A DNA stretch of 64,000 nt, taken from positions 620,001-684,000 of the forward strand of contig JAKIXB010000006.1 of the NCBI GenBank assembly GCA_021642125.1, written 5' to 3'. The translations under genes were made by a program, and so were the position numbers. The notes beneath the pieces were generated by a model. It was not told the DNA's origin. It saw only the letters and a program-made list of their open reading frames with translations, and ran no database searches. The DNA is from Nothophoma quercina (Eukaryota > Ascomycota > Dothideomycetes > Pleosporales > Didymellaceae). How positions within the stretch are numbered: position 1 is the stretch's first letter; every line of letters starts with the position of its first letter. Positions 1 to 8,875 of the stretch are shown here, in pieces.

Positions 1-1297
1 GCTACATGCGCTCCATGTCCACGTCCACGTCCATGCAACTGCCCCACCCAACCCATCTACCACCCGCCGTGATGAGCAAGGAAGAATCGCATCTTCTAGG
101 CTTCTGTACGTACCCAGCATACCTACACAGCCACCCCGCCTGCACCCACTGACCCAGCCGCTGTGCGCAGTCACCGAATCAACATCCCTCATGCTCGGCC
201 CAACCGATGCAGAAACTCTAGCACACTTTATCCTGCGAATCGCGCTTTCGGATCGCGACTTCTCCGACACGACGAATCCAGTCCTGCAGGCCGTGTTTGC
301 GCTCGCATCGCTCCAACTACACGGTAGTAGCAGCGCAATCGCGTTTCGGTATAAGAGACGCGTCGTGGCGCAGATTGCAAGCGAGACGACTGATTGGCTG
401 GATGAGAGGGCGCTGCTGAGGAACTTGGTTGCGACGATGCTGTTGTATCACTACGAGGTAGGTACACTCGAATCGAGCCGCCAAGGGACATGGGTGACTT
501 TCTTCTGCGCGGTGAAGCGCACCATCAACACGTCGCCTGCAATTGACAAGTTGGTTCGGCGCGAGTACTCGGTCTTCTTCGATTGGATCTACTACCACGA
601 GGCACTGTCCGAGTTCACGGTCCGGCATTGGAAGGTTCCGTATGACGGGTGCGGCTTTGCTCCCATGTCGAGATCGGCTGGGGCTGTGGATGGAACCGAC
701 CAGCAGGTAGGAGAAGGCATCGGCTGCCCGACCGAAGTCCTCGAGCTCCTTGTCCACACCTGTCGACAAGCCATTGTCGCGCCATGCCCCGACATGGCGT
801 ACACGGCCGCCGAACTGCAGCGCGCGACGGTGCTGGAACAGCGCATTTCGATGGCCGTGGGAGACTTCGGGCCCATCCCTGCATCAGTCACAACACCAAG
901 GAACCGGCGTTCTATGGTCTCGGATCTTCATCGTGTTGCGTGCTTGATCTATGTCAACCGCGCAGTGCATCGAATTTCCGGGACCGAGTTCCGTCACCGA
1001 CGACTCGTGAGAGAGGGGATACTGTTGCTGGGTGAGCTAGAAACGTGCCAGAGCGCGTGGCCGCTGTTTGTTATTGGCTGCGAGGCTGTCGATGACGAGC
1101 AGCGACTTGCAATCTTGCATGTCTGTGAGCGCAGTCGGCGGGATCCGAGACAGAGATCTAGTCACGTTGATTCGACTCAGCGTCTCGTCGAGGCCGTGTG
1201 GAACCAGCGCGATCTGGATGAGGACGGGCAGGTTGAGTACATGACGATTTTTGATGCGGTCATTGGGGGGCTTGCTTTCATGCCATTGTTTGCCTGA
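1..1297 (+). CDS. Fungal-specific transcription factor, C-terminal part (cut by window start)
   Basis: Two exons are visible: <1..105 and 171..1297, joined by a 65-base intron (GTACGT donor, GCGCAG acceptor) that keeps the frame. The upstream exon is open to the window edge, so the true start and any Zn2Cys6 DNA-binding cluster lie outside. The protein is mostly helical with regularly spaced Leu/Trp/Tyr segments, as in the large fungal transcription-factor middle/C-terminal domain (PF11951-like). No metal ligands or signal peptide are present in what remains. Family membership rests on overall character and on the typical sentence-like context (SKEESHLLGF...LMLGPTDAETLAHF split by the intron). 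Role is presumably nuclear regulation of an unknown pathway. The neighbouring dehydrogenase ends on the opposite strand 69 bases downstream (convergent). A partial non-regulatory protein cannot be excluded. Confidence 0.65.
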   Translation, partial: LHALHVHVHVHATAPPNPSTTRRDEQGRIASSRLLYVPSIPTQPPRLHPLTQPLCAVTESTSLMLGPTDAETLAHFILRIALSDRDFSDTTNPVLQAVFALASLQLHGSSSAIAFRYKRRVVAQIASETTDWLDERALLRNLVATMLLYHYEVGTLESSRQGTWVTFFCAVKRTINTSPAIDKLVRREYSVFFDWIYYHEALSEFTVRHWKVPYDGCGFAPMSRSAGAVDGTDQQVGEGIGCPTEVLELLVHTCRQAIVAPCPDMAYTAAELQRATVLEQRISMAVGDFGPIPASVTTPRNRRSMVSDLHRVACLIYVNRAVHRISGTEFRHRRLVREGILLLGELETCQSAWPLFVIGCEAVDDEQRLAILHVCERSRRDPRQRSSHVDSTQRLVEAVWNQRDLDEDGQVEYMTIFDAVIGGLAFMPLFA

Positions 1298-1366
1298 GCT
1301 AGGATCCCTAAGGGTTACATGAAAAAAGGTCACTTCCATCTTCCACTGCGCTTCGCTCCGCCGGGA

Positions 1367-2491
1367 CTAGAACCATTGCTCCTCATCCCCGTGATGTGTG
1401 AGGAACTTGCCACTGTCGGCCTCGGTCAAGTTCCGAATCACCTGGAGCATATCGGCGACGGCTTCCTCTATCGGGGCTGGACCCTCGACCTTTGGATCGA
1501 CCTTGTGGAACATGTCGAGCATGACTTTTCGTATCTTCGGGTCGCCTGTGACGGCTTTGGCTGTTGCGAGTCAGTCAGTCAGTCCGGTCCTCTGTGTCTG
1601 TGTTGTGGCATTGGCAGTGACTTACCAGCATCCGTGTTAACCCATCCCGGGCTCAAAGCCAGCGTCTTGATGCCCTCAGGGGCGAGCTCAGTGGCGAACT
1701 TGGTCACAGCCATGTTCATGCCAGCCTTGCTGACAGAATAACCCAGCAAAGTGGAGAATCCAGTTATGCGAGTGAATTCCAGGTTTCCACTCTGACTGGA
1801 TAGGAAGATGATCTTCCTCTCTGCGCCGTTGCGGATGAGGTGGAGGAAGGAATTAATGGTGTAGACGTTGCTGAGGAGGTTGTTTTTGATCTGCGGGCGC
1901 ACAGTTAGTCAAGCCTGGCATGTCTTGGATGGCGTAAATGGTGGACTGGGACTTCGTACGTTCTCACCAATCTCCAAATCCAGCGCTTCTTTCTTGCCAT
2001 GACTACGTCGTGTCAGCAGTCGGAACAGATCCCCTACACATGTCAAGCCCAATCACTCACAAAGCAGACGGCGGTAGCACAGCTGTGTCTGGTCCCGCGG
2101 AGCCGGCGTTGAGGATCAAGACATCAAGCGAACCAGCCGTGACTTTGGACACTTCGGCGGCGGCCTCATCCAACTTGGTTGGATCCGAGATGTCCGTCAC
2201 GATGATGTGGATGTTTTTGCGTTGTGCGGCGAGCTCCCCGAGTGGACCGGCAGTTCCCAAACTCCGGATAAGGGCAAACACTTGGTTGTTTGGGTCCATG
2301 GACTTTGGTGCCGCAGTCAGTGGTGTGTCTTGGCTGTGGTTATATCTGCTGCAGCAGGTAGACTTACAAGACTCTTGACAAACCCGAGCTGCAATGATGG
2401 TCTTGTTAGCATCTGCCACTGTGGTGCGTGACCATCTGGGAACGCTTACGCCAATGCCTCGCGTCGCGCCGGTTATAGCCCAAGACACCAT
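1367..2491 (-). CDS. Short-chain dehydrogenase/reductase (SDR), C-factor-like
   Basis: Six exons on the minus strand: 2450..2491, 2368..2388, 2061..2302, 1960..2002, 1626..1890 and 1367..1560, giving 268 residues. All joints have GT-AG ends and total length is a multiple of three. Classical SDR marks are clear: TGATRGIG at residues 7-14 (NAD(P) binding), NAG at 86-88, serines at 147-150 and the catalytic YSVSK at 167-171, followed by SPGWVNTD. It should be a cytosolic NAD(P)-dependent oxidoreductase; the substrate cannot be read from sequence. The second exon is only 21 bases. The join of exon 4 (43 bases) is the least certain part: other splice choices keep the frame but give a less protein-like segment. 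The gene stands alone, converging on the transcription factor. Confidence 0.85.
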
Positions 2492-2736
2492 GTTCAGTCT
2501 TTTCAATGGAAGTAACGAGTGTGCAGGATGAAAGGTGTATAGAATGATATGAATCGCGGAATTCAGTTCGTTTGGCGGTGGTGGTTCATGGGCAGACAGT
2601 GCGGATACCACATGCTCTTATACCCGTTCTTCGACCCATTTTGACTATGCAGCATAGTGAAATCAGTGGAAACTATTTGCGAATTTGATGTCGTGACTTC
2701 TCGCTGATGCTTTCGATGGCGGACGGAGGAAGTGAG

Positions 2737-2767
2737 TGTAAGGCGAAGCAACTTTCTCCGAAATCAC
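2737..2767 (+). repeat. 31-base imperfect direct repeat, copy 1
   Basis: This matches 2881..2911; both share the core CAACTTTCTCCGAAAT preceded by TGTAA and followed by AC. Six or so substitutions separate the copies, most of them outside the core. It lies about 250 bases upstream of the dehydrogenase start. Confidence 0.6.
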
Positions 2768-2880
2768 CGGGTTTAGTCTTTAGGTTTTTTGGAGGGCTTA
2801 TGGACTCCTGTAAGCAAGTATCAAGCCTCTCCACATTAGTAATATATTTTACCGAAAGCACGAGCGAGATGGACTTGAAA

Positions 2881-2911
2881 TGTAAAGAGAGACAACTTTC
2901 TCCGAAATTAC
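2881..2911 (+). repeat. 31-base imperfect direct repeat, copy 2
   Basis: Second copy of the element at 2737..2767, same orientation, 144 bases away start to start. The spacing is not a multiple of ten and no further copies were noticed in the window. Confidence 0.6.
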
Positions 2912-2974
2912 GAGCAGGATCGACATGGTAGCGGCGGGAGAGGTTGACCTATCGCGGAGGATAACGATCCTCGC

Positions 2975-3780
2975 TAAGTATCTGCTTTGTCTTCTCTAGC
3001 ACCTCGTCTTGCATCAACGCTGCGTTGCTTAGTTGTTCTTGCTCTGGGAAAGTGCTGGCGAGGATGCCTATCGCCTTGATAGTTGTCGATCAGGTCCCCC
3101 GTGAAGCGATCTGCTCTGTCGACTGCACCAGTCAACGCTTGAAAGCTGCCTGTCACGTGGCATCCGGCGCAGATTGTCTTCTGGTCCTCGGCCATAGGCC
3201 TTTACCATCTCCACTGTTCCGACAACAGGCTCAAACGCCACCTGGCTGTACTTGTTCAGCTCTTCCACCGAAAGCAGGTCGTAGCCCCAAGCATGCACCA
3301 GCTTGTGCATCGCATAACTCTATTGGTCCGCCTTCCACTGCACAAGCACTCTTCGATCTTGTACGCGTCCACGGTCTGCTGTGAAGAGACTAGGCTTCTC
3401 CAGCTAGTACCATCGTCATCTTCCGTATGTTCTGCGCCCTCCACCACAGTGTCAGCACAGAACAGCACACGATGGATGTCGTCAATGCTAAAGAACGACA
3501 GGATTGTCGTTAGTACTAAGGCTTCTGCACACTGGCCAGCTACAGCTTCGCACGAAGTCCTCCACGTCGTGAGCACGCTCTCGCTGTACTGGTACACTAA
3601 GCTCTCAGGCTTCCGTCAAAGCAGCTCCCGCCTTTGCCGTCTGTACCCAGGCAGCTCCGCCTTAATATTGCCCTGCAGCCGCGGCGTCGACCCGACGTAT
3701 GTGACATGCTACAGCATGGTTGTCGTTGATCCTTTCGGCGGCGCAAAGGCCACTGTCGAATCTCAAGGTGACTGTAAAGC
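2975..3780 (-). pseudogene. Decayed NB-ARC/TPR (NLR-like) gene
   Basis: Read on the minus strand, recognisable pieces occur in order but in different frames. Near 3720-3600 is a stretch with YLQGN and a stop-interrupted RRELL. Then YQYSESVLTTWRTSCEAVAG (ending about 3535) leads into LTTILSFFSIDDIHRVLFCAD and DDDGTSWRSLVSSQQTVDAYKIEE. After a frame change comes MHKLVHAWGYDLLSVEEL (from 3310) and, after another, TGSFQALTGAVDRADRFTG (about 3150). This is the order expected from the end of the NB-ARC/winged-helix module into the TPR domain of fungal STAND proteins. At least one in-frame stop and two frame changes are needed and no splice sites rescue them. The nucleotide-binding P-loop half and the TPR array are missing. 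It is a relic, not expressed as an intact receptor. Family call is by recognition of these motifs, not a search. Confidence 0.7.
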
Positions 3781-3950
3781 TGGGACGCGTTGAGAAACGC
3801 GGCCGTGGTTCTCCGACACTGCTTCACGTCCGTCAGTACGAGACTGCCTGCTCCCAACGCATGACATCACAGGTAAACAACGCGGCCCGTCGATCACCTG
3901 GGCTGAGCAATCAAACAGGTAAAGGCGGCTGCACAGCAATCGATCAAGCT

Positions 3951-3975
3951 CTTCTTCTTCTTCTTCTTCTTCTTC
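3951..3975 (+). repeat. (CTT)n microsatellite
   Basis: About eight perfect CTT units in a row, directly upstream of the TA-rich tract. No coding frame with known features contains it. Confidence 0.9.
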
Positions 3976-4623
3976 AACTAGCCGCGCAAGGCGAGCATAT
4001 CAACGAAAAAGGTTCGCGTACACCGGAGGTAGTGCAATACCGGCGACGCTGTGCCAGCGACTATGAGCAAGCCCAGGGAGTCGCCGACCGATTCCAAAAA
4101 TGAGAATAATTTTAAAATGATCCCGTAGGATCGTTTCAGAGATTAAACTGAAATTTTGTTTTGCTACAGTGTAGCTTGCAGCTCGTCGCAACTAAGAGGA
4201 GTCGTAAAGGGCCAAGTCCCTGGCTTACTCTAGACGTCGTATGCTATTAAAGTCAAAAAGTTAGCAACAGAAGAAGCAAGCGTTAGTTAAAATAGGTTAG
4301 TATAAGCAGCGCGGCACGCGTTTAGTGCTAATAGATGCAAGGGTCTGCGCGTTAGCATAGAATTATATCTTATAATCTGCCACCTTAGCACTTCTATACT
4401 CTCTACACATATCTTAAGTTGCGCTTTATATTATGTAAGTAGTTACTTACGTAACATATCGCACAGCTAATACTTTCCTATAAGCAGGGAGCATAAATAG
4501 ACGAGAACACAAGTTGCTAAATAATACACTTTATAACTAGGGGAGACCCTTTAGACCCCCCTTTTCGCCTGTAGCTGGCTAACGCTTGCAGTAGGCTAGA
4601 GTTTAACGTTATAACATAATTAA
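3976..4623. other. TA-rich, RIP-like gene-free tract
   Basis: From about 4200 the base composition shifts visibly: runs rich in TTAG, CTAA, TATA and few long open frames. This looks like DNA altered by repeat-induced point mutation (C-to-T next to A). The original element cannot be identified by eye. Dinucleotide ratios were not computed. Confidence 0.5.
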
Positions 4624-4694
4624 GGTCTTAGCACCTAACCTAAGCTAGAATCGCGCTAGCGCGCGAATTCTGGCTTAGATTAAGTGCCAAGCCC
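4624..4694. repeat. 71-base near-perfect palindrome with U2-like arms
   Basis: Left arm 4624..4651 and right arm 4667..4694 are inverted repeats (23 of 28 positions pair; four of five mismatches are transitions). The centre contains the perfect palindrome CGCGCTAGCGCG at 4652..4663. Each arm also resembles part of the adjacent U2 snRNA-like segment: plus strand 4668..4686 matches it at 17 of 19 positions, minus strand 4632..4650 at about 14 of 19. A strong cruciform or hairpin is possible. Transition-only differences fit RIP. Confidence 0.75.
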
Positions 4695-4707
4695 TTGACT
4701 ATGTTTC

Positions 4708-4747
4708 AAGAACAGATACTACACTTGATCTAAGCCAAAAGGCAAAG
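4708..4747 (-). ncRNA. Truncated U2 snRNA 5' segment (probable pseudogene)
   Basis: The minus strand reads CTTTGCCTTTTGGCTTAGAT followed by CAAGTGTAGTATCTGTTCTT, which is the highly conserved 5' end of fungal U2 snRNA, including the GUAGUA branch-point pairing region. Immediately after TTCTT the sequence departs from U2: the expected stem-loop II and the Sm site are not present, and the palindrome at 4624..4694 follows instead. So only about 40 of some 150-200 expected bases remain. It is most likely a U2-derived insertion or relic, not a working snRNA gene. A genuine U2 gene split by an insertion is the alternative. Confidence 0.7.
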
Positions 4748-4984
4748 CTTCAGTGATGTTAGCAAGCGATCAATGGAAACGTAAGGGTGGATTGAGGGAG
4801 ACTGACAGAGCTACCGTTCCAACCTGGCACGAGGTCCCTTTTAAGCCTGAGGTCTTGGCAGGCGCTAGTGCCAAATGGGACACAGTCTCAGCAGCGCCGG
4901 CAAGGCTGTAGAATGGGTGACCGTCGATTGCCGGACCTTAGCCGAGACACCGATGGCGACGACGAGCGCCATCTCTCGCGGTCC

Positions 4985-5080
4985 AGGAACAGTTGCGCCA
5001 GATGCAAGCGGAGAAGGATCAGGGTATACCGCACCGCCTAACCCAATCTGTATCTGCAAAAGATATCGACTAAGTCGTAT
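4985..5080 (+). pseudogene. Possible relic of a Zn2Cys6 zinc cluster
   Basis: Bases 4985..5023 encode RNSCARCKRRRIR, which looks like the first half of a fungal binuclear zinc cluster (Cys-x2-Cys then basic residues). The third cysteine is absent, and in another frame just downstream (5046 on) ICICKRYR could be the damaged second half. Further open stretches (for example 5168..5332, without an ATG) look partly coding but match nothing I recognise. A chance resemblance is possible; confidence is low. Confidence 0.3.
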
Positions 5081-6056
5081 CAGCGTGAAGAAATCAAGCC
5101 TGAGTGCGCAAAATATATGTAGAATTCGGAAGTTTGTGCGATTACAACACCATCACTTCAACATCAAGTGATCAATCTCTGGAGCGCTCGAAGTTTCTTA
5201 ACACCCGAGGACCTCCAGCGCCCAGGCCAAGAGGTCAATCTAGGACCGTCTGGAGTGATGAGGTATCTAATAACCGATCTCCAGAGAGCCGAGCCCTTTC
5301 AGTACGCAACACAGAGATTCTTCCCGGATACTAAGGTACCATGCAGCATACATTGCAGCGACCTTTGCAAGCATCAACTACTACGCTCGCGGTTCCGGTC
5401 TTCAACTCACTCGGATCGCCGCAATGGCTACCGATTCTATACGACATCCAAGACCTCTGTTGAGGCTGGAGATTTTCCATTTTACGATGCAGATTTGAGT
5501 TCCGAGGGCGAACCGATCCAGAGGAAGAGGCACTTCCAGAAGCATTACATACCTCGTAAGAAGAACTCGCTGCCCAGCGAGAGTTCACCAACACGGTAAT
5601 GAACCAAAGACACAAGAGCTTGGAGAGAGCTGGGACAAGCGAAGCGCAGCTCAGAATCTTCTAATGATGTCAAAGACCTTCGACGCTGTGGTAAGGCTGA
5701 TTGGAAGCCTAACTTGTCCTATAGGCTGTTCTTGGCAAGCGGACAACAGTCTGGCCTTGGTGACCACCAACGCGGATACCTCTCCGGCACCTTCGTCAGC
5801 CAACTCGCGGATATAAAACGCGATAAGCTCCCATACGAGAATCAGAGATCCACGGTCTTGAAGCACTTCAAGCTGATACATGGGAACGTTCACGTGACGT
5901 CTTCTCACTCCTTGCAATGGACAGTTGCAACTTCCATCGTGAAGCTACACCAAGCAAACGCTAAGTCCACGTGCTCAAAAACCTCAAGAGCGAGCTCAAA
6001 CACTCTCGCACTCCATCATTGTTACACCAACTTATTTCTCCACGCGCCACTCCACC
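5081..6056. other. Intergenic tract with coding-like fragments; promoter of the next gene
   Basis: No intact gene. Several open stretches of 75-145 codons exist on the plus strand (5168..5599) in shifting frames, without a good start or known domain. They may belong to the same decayed locus as the zinc-cluster relic. The last 150 bases act as the promoter and leader for the gene at 6057, with CACGTGACGTC at 5891. Confidence 0.4.
5891..5901 (+). promoter_or_regulatory. Overlapping E-box and CRE-like motif
   Basis: CACGTGACGTC combines a bHLH E-box (CACGTG) with a bZIP-type TGACGTC half, 166 bases upstream of the ATG at 6057. A second CACGTG lies near 5969. Function is inferred from motif shape only. 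Confidence 0.3.
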
Positions 6057-7184
6057 ATGGCTCTTTCGCTAGCCTCAGCAGACGCCGATGAATCCAGCTA
6101 CTCTCGCTCCACTTCCCAGACAGACAACACACCACCAATCCAACACTCTTCTGGCCTTATGTGCGGTGGTGTATATAAGCAAGATGATGTGGTCGGACAG
6201 TATCTTGCTCAAAGAGCCACTCAGCAAGCATACTTCGATCGTGTCCAGTCTTTCCAACAAGGCTACGTCACTGAACAAGCGGGGTGTCTCTATCCAGGCC
6301 ACCAACATGAACTACACTGTGAGTCATACGGCTGTGGTTATGCTGTCCCGCGACTGCCATATCCCGATCCGGAACACATTCGCCACCTGCACACTCTATA
6401 CTCCCTACTACCCCACATCCAGCCCGAACGCAAAGTCAACGCCCTTAGTGGTCCAGAACTGGATATCGTCAATGGTATCGGCCACGTTCTATGCCACGCT
6501 GTCCCCAAAAAGCTACTCGTCCTCTTTCTTGGCCGCACCATAGTCAGTAAATTCCTCCGCACAACCTCGCGAGAAGACAATAAAGCCTGGACAGGTCTTC
6601 CCACCAAACAACTTCTGACCCTTCCGCATGGCGTCGCAAGTAAATCCTCCATCACAATCCTCGTTTCCTGGATGACACGCGCCTGCAAAGCCGCCACCAT
6701 GTACACCATGAAGCAGCTCCGTGTGCCTCAAAATCTGTTCGCTGCATGCTCCCTTGCTCAAACATTGGAGTTATTCGGTCTGCACAAGGACGCCTTTCGC
6801 ATCGATTCAGCTATCGCAGGCCATTTCCGCCACCGTCTGATACACGCAATCGAGCTGGAGACGCTGTGGAACTGTCTTGGCGAGAACAGCAAGTACGTTT
6901 ACGGGTGCATTAGGGCTGTGAATCGCCAAATCAGGGATGGATGGACGAGTGAACAGATGGCGAGGCTTTGTGAGCAACATCCACGCTTATCAGCAAGGAT
7001 GCATGACGCAAATCTCAATGAAATGTGTAAGCCTAAGTTTGGGAGACGGTGGTTTGCGGATATGGGAAGTGCTGAAGGCAACGAGCATACTGAGAGTCCT
7101 CACACAGCGAGCATACATGTGAATGCAGAAAGCAGGAGGAAAATCAGTCCTTCTGCGCCATCATTGAAACACACAGTCGCATAG
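6057..7184 (+). CDS. Hypothetical protein, 375 aa, fungal-restricted type
   Basis: A single exon; the ATG sits in a good context (CACCATGG). Residues 1-60 are Ser/Gln/Asp-rich and probably disordered. The remainder is predicted-helical with several hydrophobic segments, such as LYSLLPHIQPERK, KLLVLFLGRTIV and FAACSLAQTLELFGLHKDAF, and no signal peptide or zinc ligands. The tail after about residue 335 is again low complexity. I recognise no named domain. The segment around LAQTLELFGLHKDAFRIDSAI and the later KYVYGCIRAVNRQI resembles the C-terminal helical module of the gene at 11517, suggesting one loosely conserved fungal family. Function is unknown. It lies beside the pectin lyase, transcribed towards it. 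Confidence 0.65.
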   Translation: MALSLASADADESSYSRSTSQTDNTPPIQHSSGLMCGGVYKQDDVVGQYLAQRATQQAYFDRVQSFQQGYVTEQAGCLYPGHQHELHCESYGCGYAVPRLPYPDPEHIRHLHTLYSLLPHIQPERKVNALSGPELDIVNGIGHVLCHAVPKKLLVLFLGRTIVSKFLRTTSREDNKAWTGLPTKQLLTLPHGVASKSSITILVSWMTRACKAATMYTMKQLRVPQNLFAACSLAQTLELFGLHKDAFRIDSAIAGHFRHRLIHAIELETLWNCLGENSKYVYGCIRAVNRQIRDGWTSEQMARLCEQHPRLSARMHDANLNEMCKPKFGRRWFADMGSAEGNEHTESPHTASIHVNAESRRKISPSAPSLKHTVA

Positions 7185-7376
7185 CTTACGAGGTAGACAT
7201 CACCTGATAATATCGCGGTAACACACACGTCACTCATTAGCCACATTCTTTTCCGCATAGCACTGACGTTACGAATTGAATATAGATACCCCTTCCCCCT
7301 TCCAATCATCCAATAAATTATATACATCTGAATCTCAGCATCCATTGATCCGCTGATCTCGTGCCCATGAACACAT

Positions 7377-8875
7377 CTACAAGCATTGACTGTACCAGTC
7401 ATTCTGCTTCTTGCAAGTCAATCCGCTAGCGCAGGTAGTCGAGCCTGAGTAGCCCTGACCTCCGCACTGGCCCCAGGCAGCAACGGCCGCGCCACCCGAA
7501 GTAGCCTCCTGGGTAGCAGCAGGCTTCTTGACGGTGGCGAGCGTAGTCTTGACCGCAGCGGCAGTGGTAGCAGTCGCTTTTGTAGTGGTAACAGGTGCAA
7601 CAGCCTTTGAAGTAGCAGCAGCCTTGGTGGTAGTTGGGGCACTGATATCCTTCTCCGACGCATCGGACGAAGAAGCGGACAGGCTGGCGGGACCAGCGTT
7701 AGCCTTGACGTGTGCAGCAACCTCGTTGGTAGCGAGCGGAGTGACATCGTTGCCCTTGAGCGCGGAGACGAAACTGGAGCTGCTTCCACCGCTCAGCTTA
7801 CCAGATGCGCTGTCAACGCTGTTCTCTAAGCAGGTGCGGCCGAGGGGCGAGCTGCAGGCAGATCCGCCGTTGACGACGAACGTGGCAATCTTGGCGCCCT
7901 TATCGGTCACGGGCTGCGAGACACCGCTGAAGACATTGCCCTCGATGAGTGCCTGGGCGCCGGTGTAGGCATCGAAAGCGTGGCCCTTCATGTTCTCGAA
8001 GTAGTTGTTGACTGCGTGGAAGGTGCCGATTGTACCGTCCTGGCCAAGCTTGGGAGCGCGGCCTGAGACATTATGGTAGTAGTTGCGGTCGAGGGTGACC
8101 TTGTCACCTGTGAGGTGTTAAAACATTCCTGCAGATTACAGTCGGAGCGATACGGAGACCTACCATCACCGTAGAACATCATCGTCCAGTAGTGGTTGTC
8201 GTTGCAGGTAGCAGAGGTGGTGGTGGTACCATCGAACTCATTGTTCGAAACAGTGATGCGCGAGGCAGAGTAGTGGGAGACGATGAACATGCGGCCAACA
8301 AGGGAGAACTTGTTGTGGTCAACCCAAACACCGTCGTTGCCTCCCTGGAAGTCGAGAGCATCACCACCCCACACGACACCAGGGTTGATGTTGGTGAACT
8401 CGATACCCTGGATGATGACGTTCTTTGCGTTCTTGGCCAGAGAAAGACCCTTGCCCTTGAGGACACCCTTGCCGCCAACACCGAGGATGGACTTGTTGCT
8501 GCCGACTTTCAGGGCCTGGGTTCCAGCGGTGTCGTACGTGATGGAGCTAACAGGGACATTGTCATCAGAAGCGGCGCAAGAGAGCTCGCCAAGGTAGAAT
8601 TGGCCTGCAGGGGTTCCTGAAGCGCTGCAGGACTTCCTGTCACAGCCAGATCCGGTGGCGGTCTTGCCAGTGAAGTCGAACTCCTTGGTGATCAAAATGA
8701 CACGGGCCGTGTCATCGGACAGGTACTTGGCGAGCTCGTCGGCAGTGGTAGGAGTGACAGCAGCAGCTGATCCTCCTCCTGTAACACCAGTCGCGAAACC
8801 GTAAGCCTTGCCAACGACAGCCTGGGCTGAGGCACTAGCAGCAACGGCAAGGAGAGCGGCGAGTTCGAAACGCAT
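7377..8875 (-). CDS. Pectin lyase (polysaccharide lyase family 1) with C-terminal CBM1
   Basis: Two exons, 8164..8875 and 7377..8107, joined across a 56-base intron; 480 residues. The start at 8875 is chosen over an in-frame upstream ATG (8938) because it begins a clean signal peptide (MRFELAALLAVAASASAQA). The body is a right-handed parallel beta-helix enzyme: VWGGDALDF, WVDHNKFSLVGRMFIV and HYWTMMFYGDGDKVTLDRNY, then SGRAPKL carrying the catalytic arginine. This order fits secreted endo-pectin lyase (EC 4.2.2.10), which cleaves methyl-esterified pectin by beta-elimination. A Thr/Ala/Lys-rich linker of about 100 residues ends in a family-1 cellulose-binding module (WGQCGGQGYSG with the usual cysteines, ending NDWYSQCL). 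CBM1 would tether the enzyme to plant cell walls. Pectate lyase activity is the alternative reading. Confidence 0.93.

Larger units (their letters stand above)
2492..2973. other. Upstream region of the SDR gene with a 31-base imperfect direct repeat
   Basis: No convincing gene. It holds the dehydrogenase promoter and two similar 31-base segments described separately. A minus-strand open frame spans both repeats, so the repeats could alternatively be remnants of a repetitive coding sequence. Confidence 0.4.

Noticed and set aside
4708..4747. Intact U2 snRNA gene
   Set aside because: Similarity ends after about 40 bases; the expected downstream stems and Sm site are replaced by unrelated palindromic DNA.
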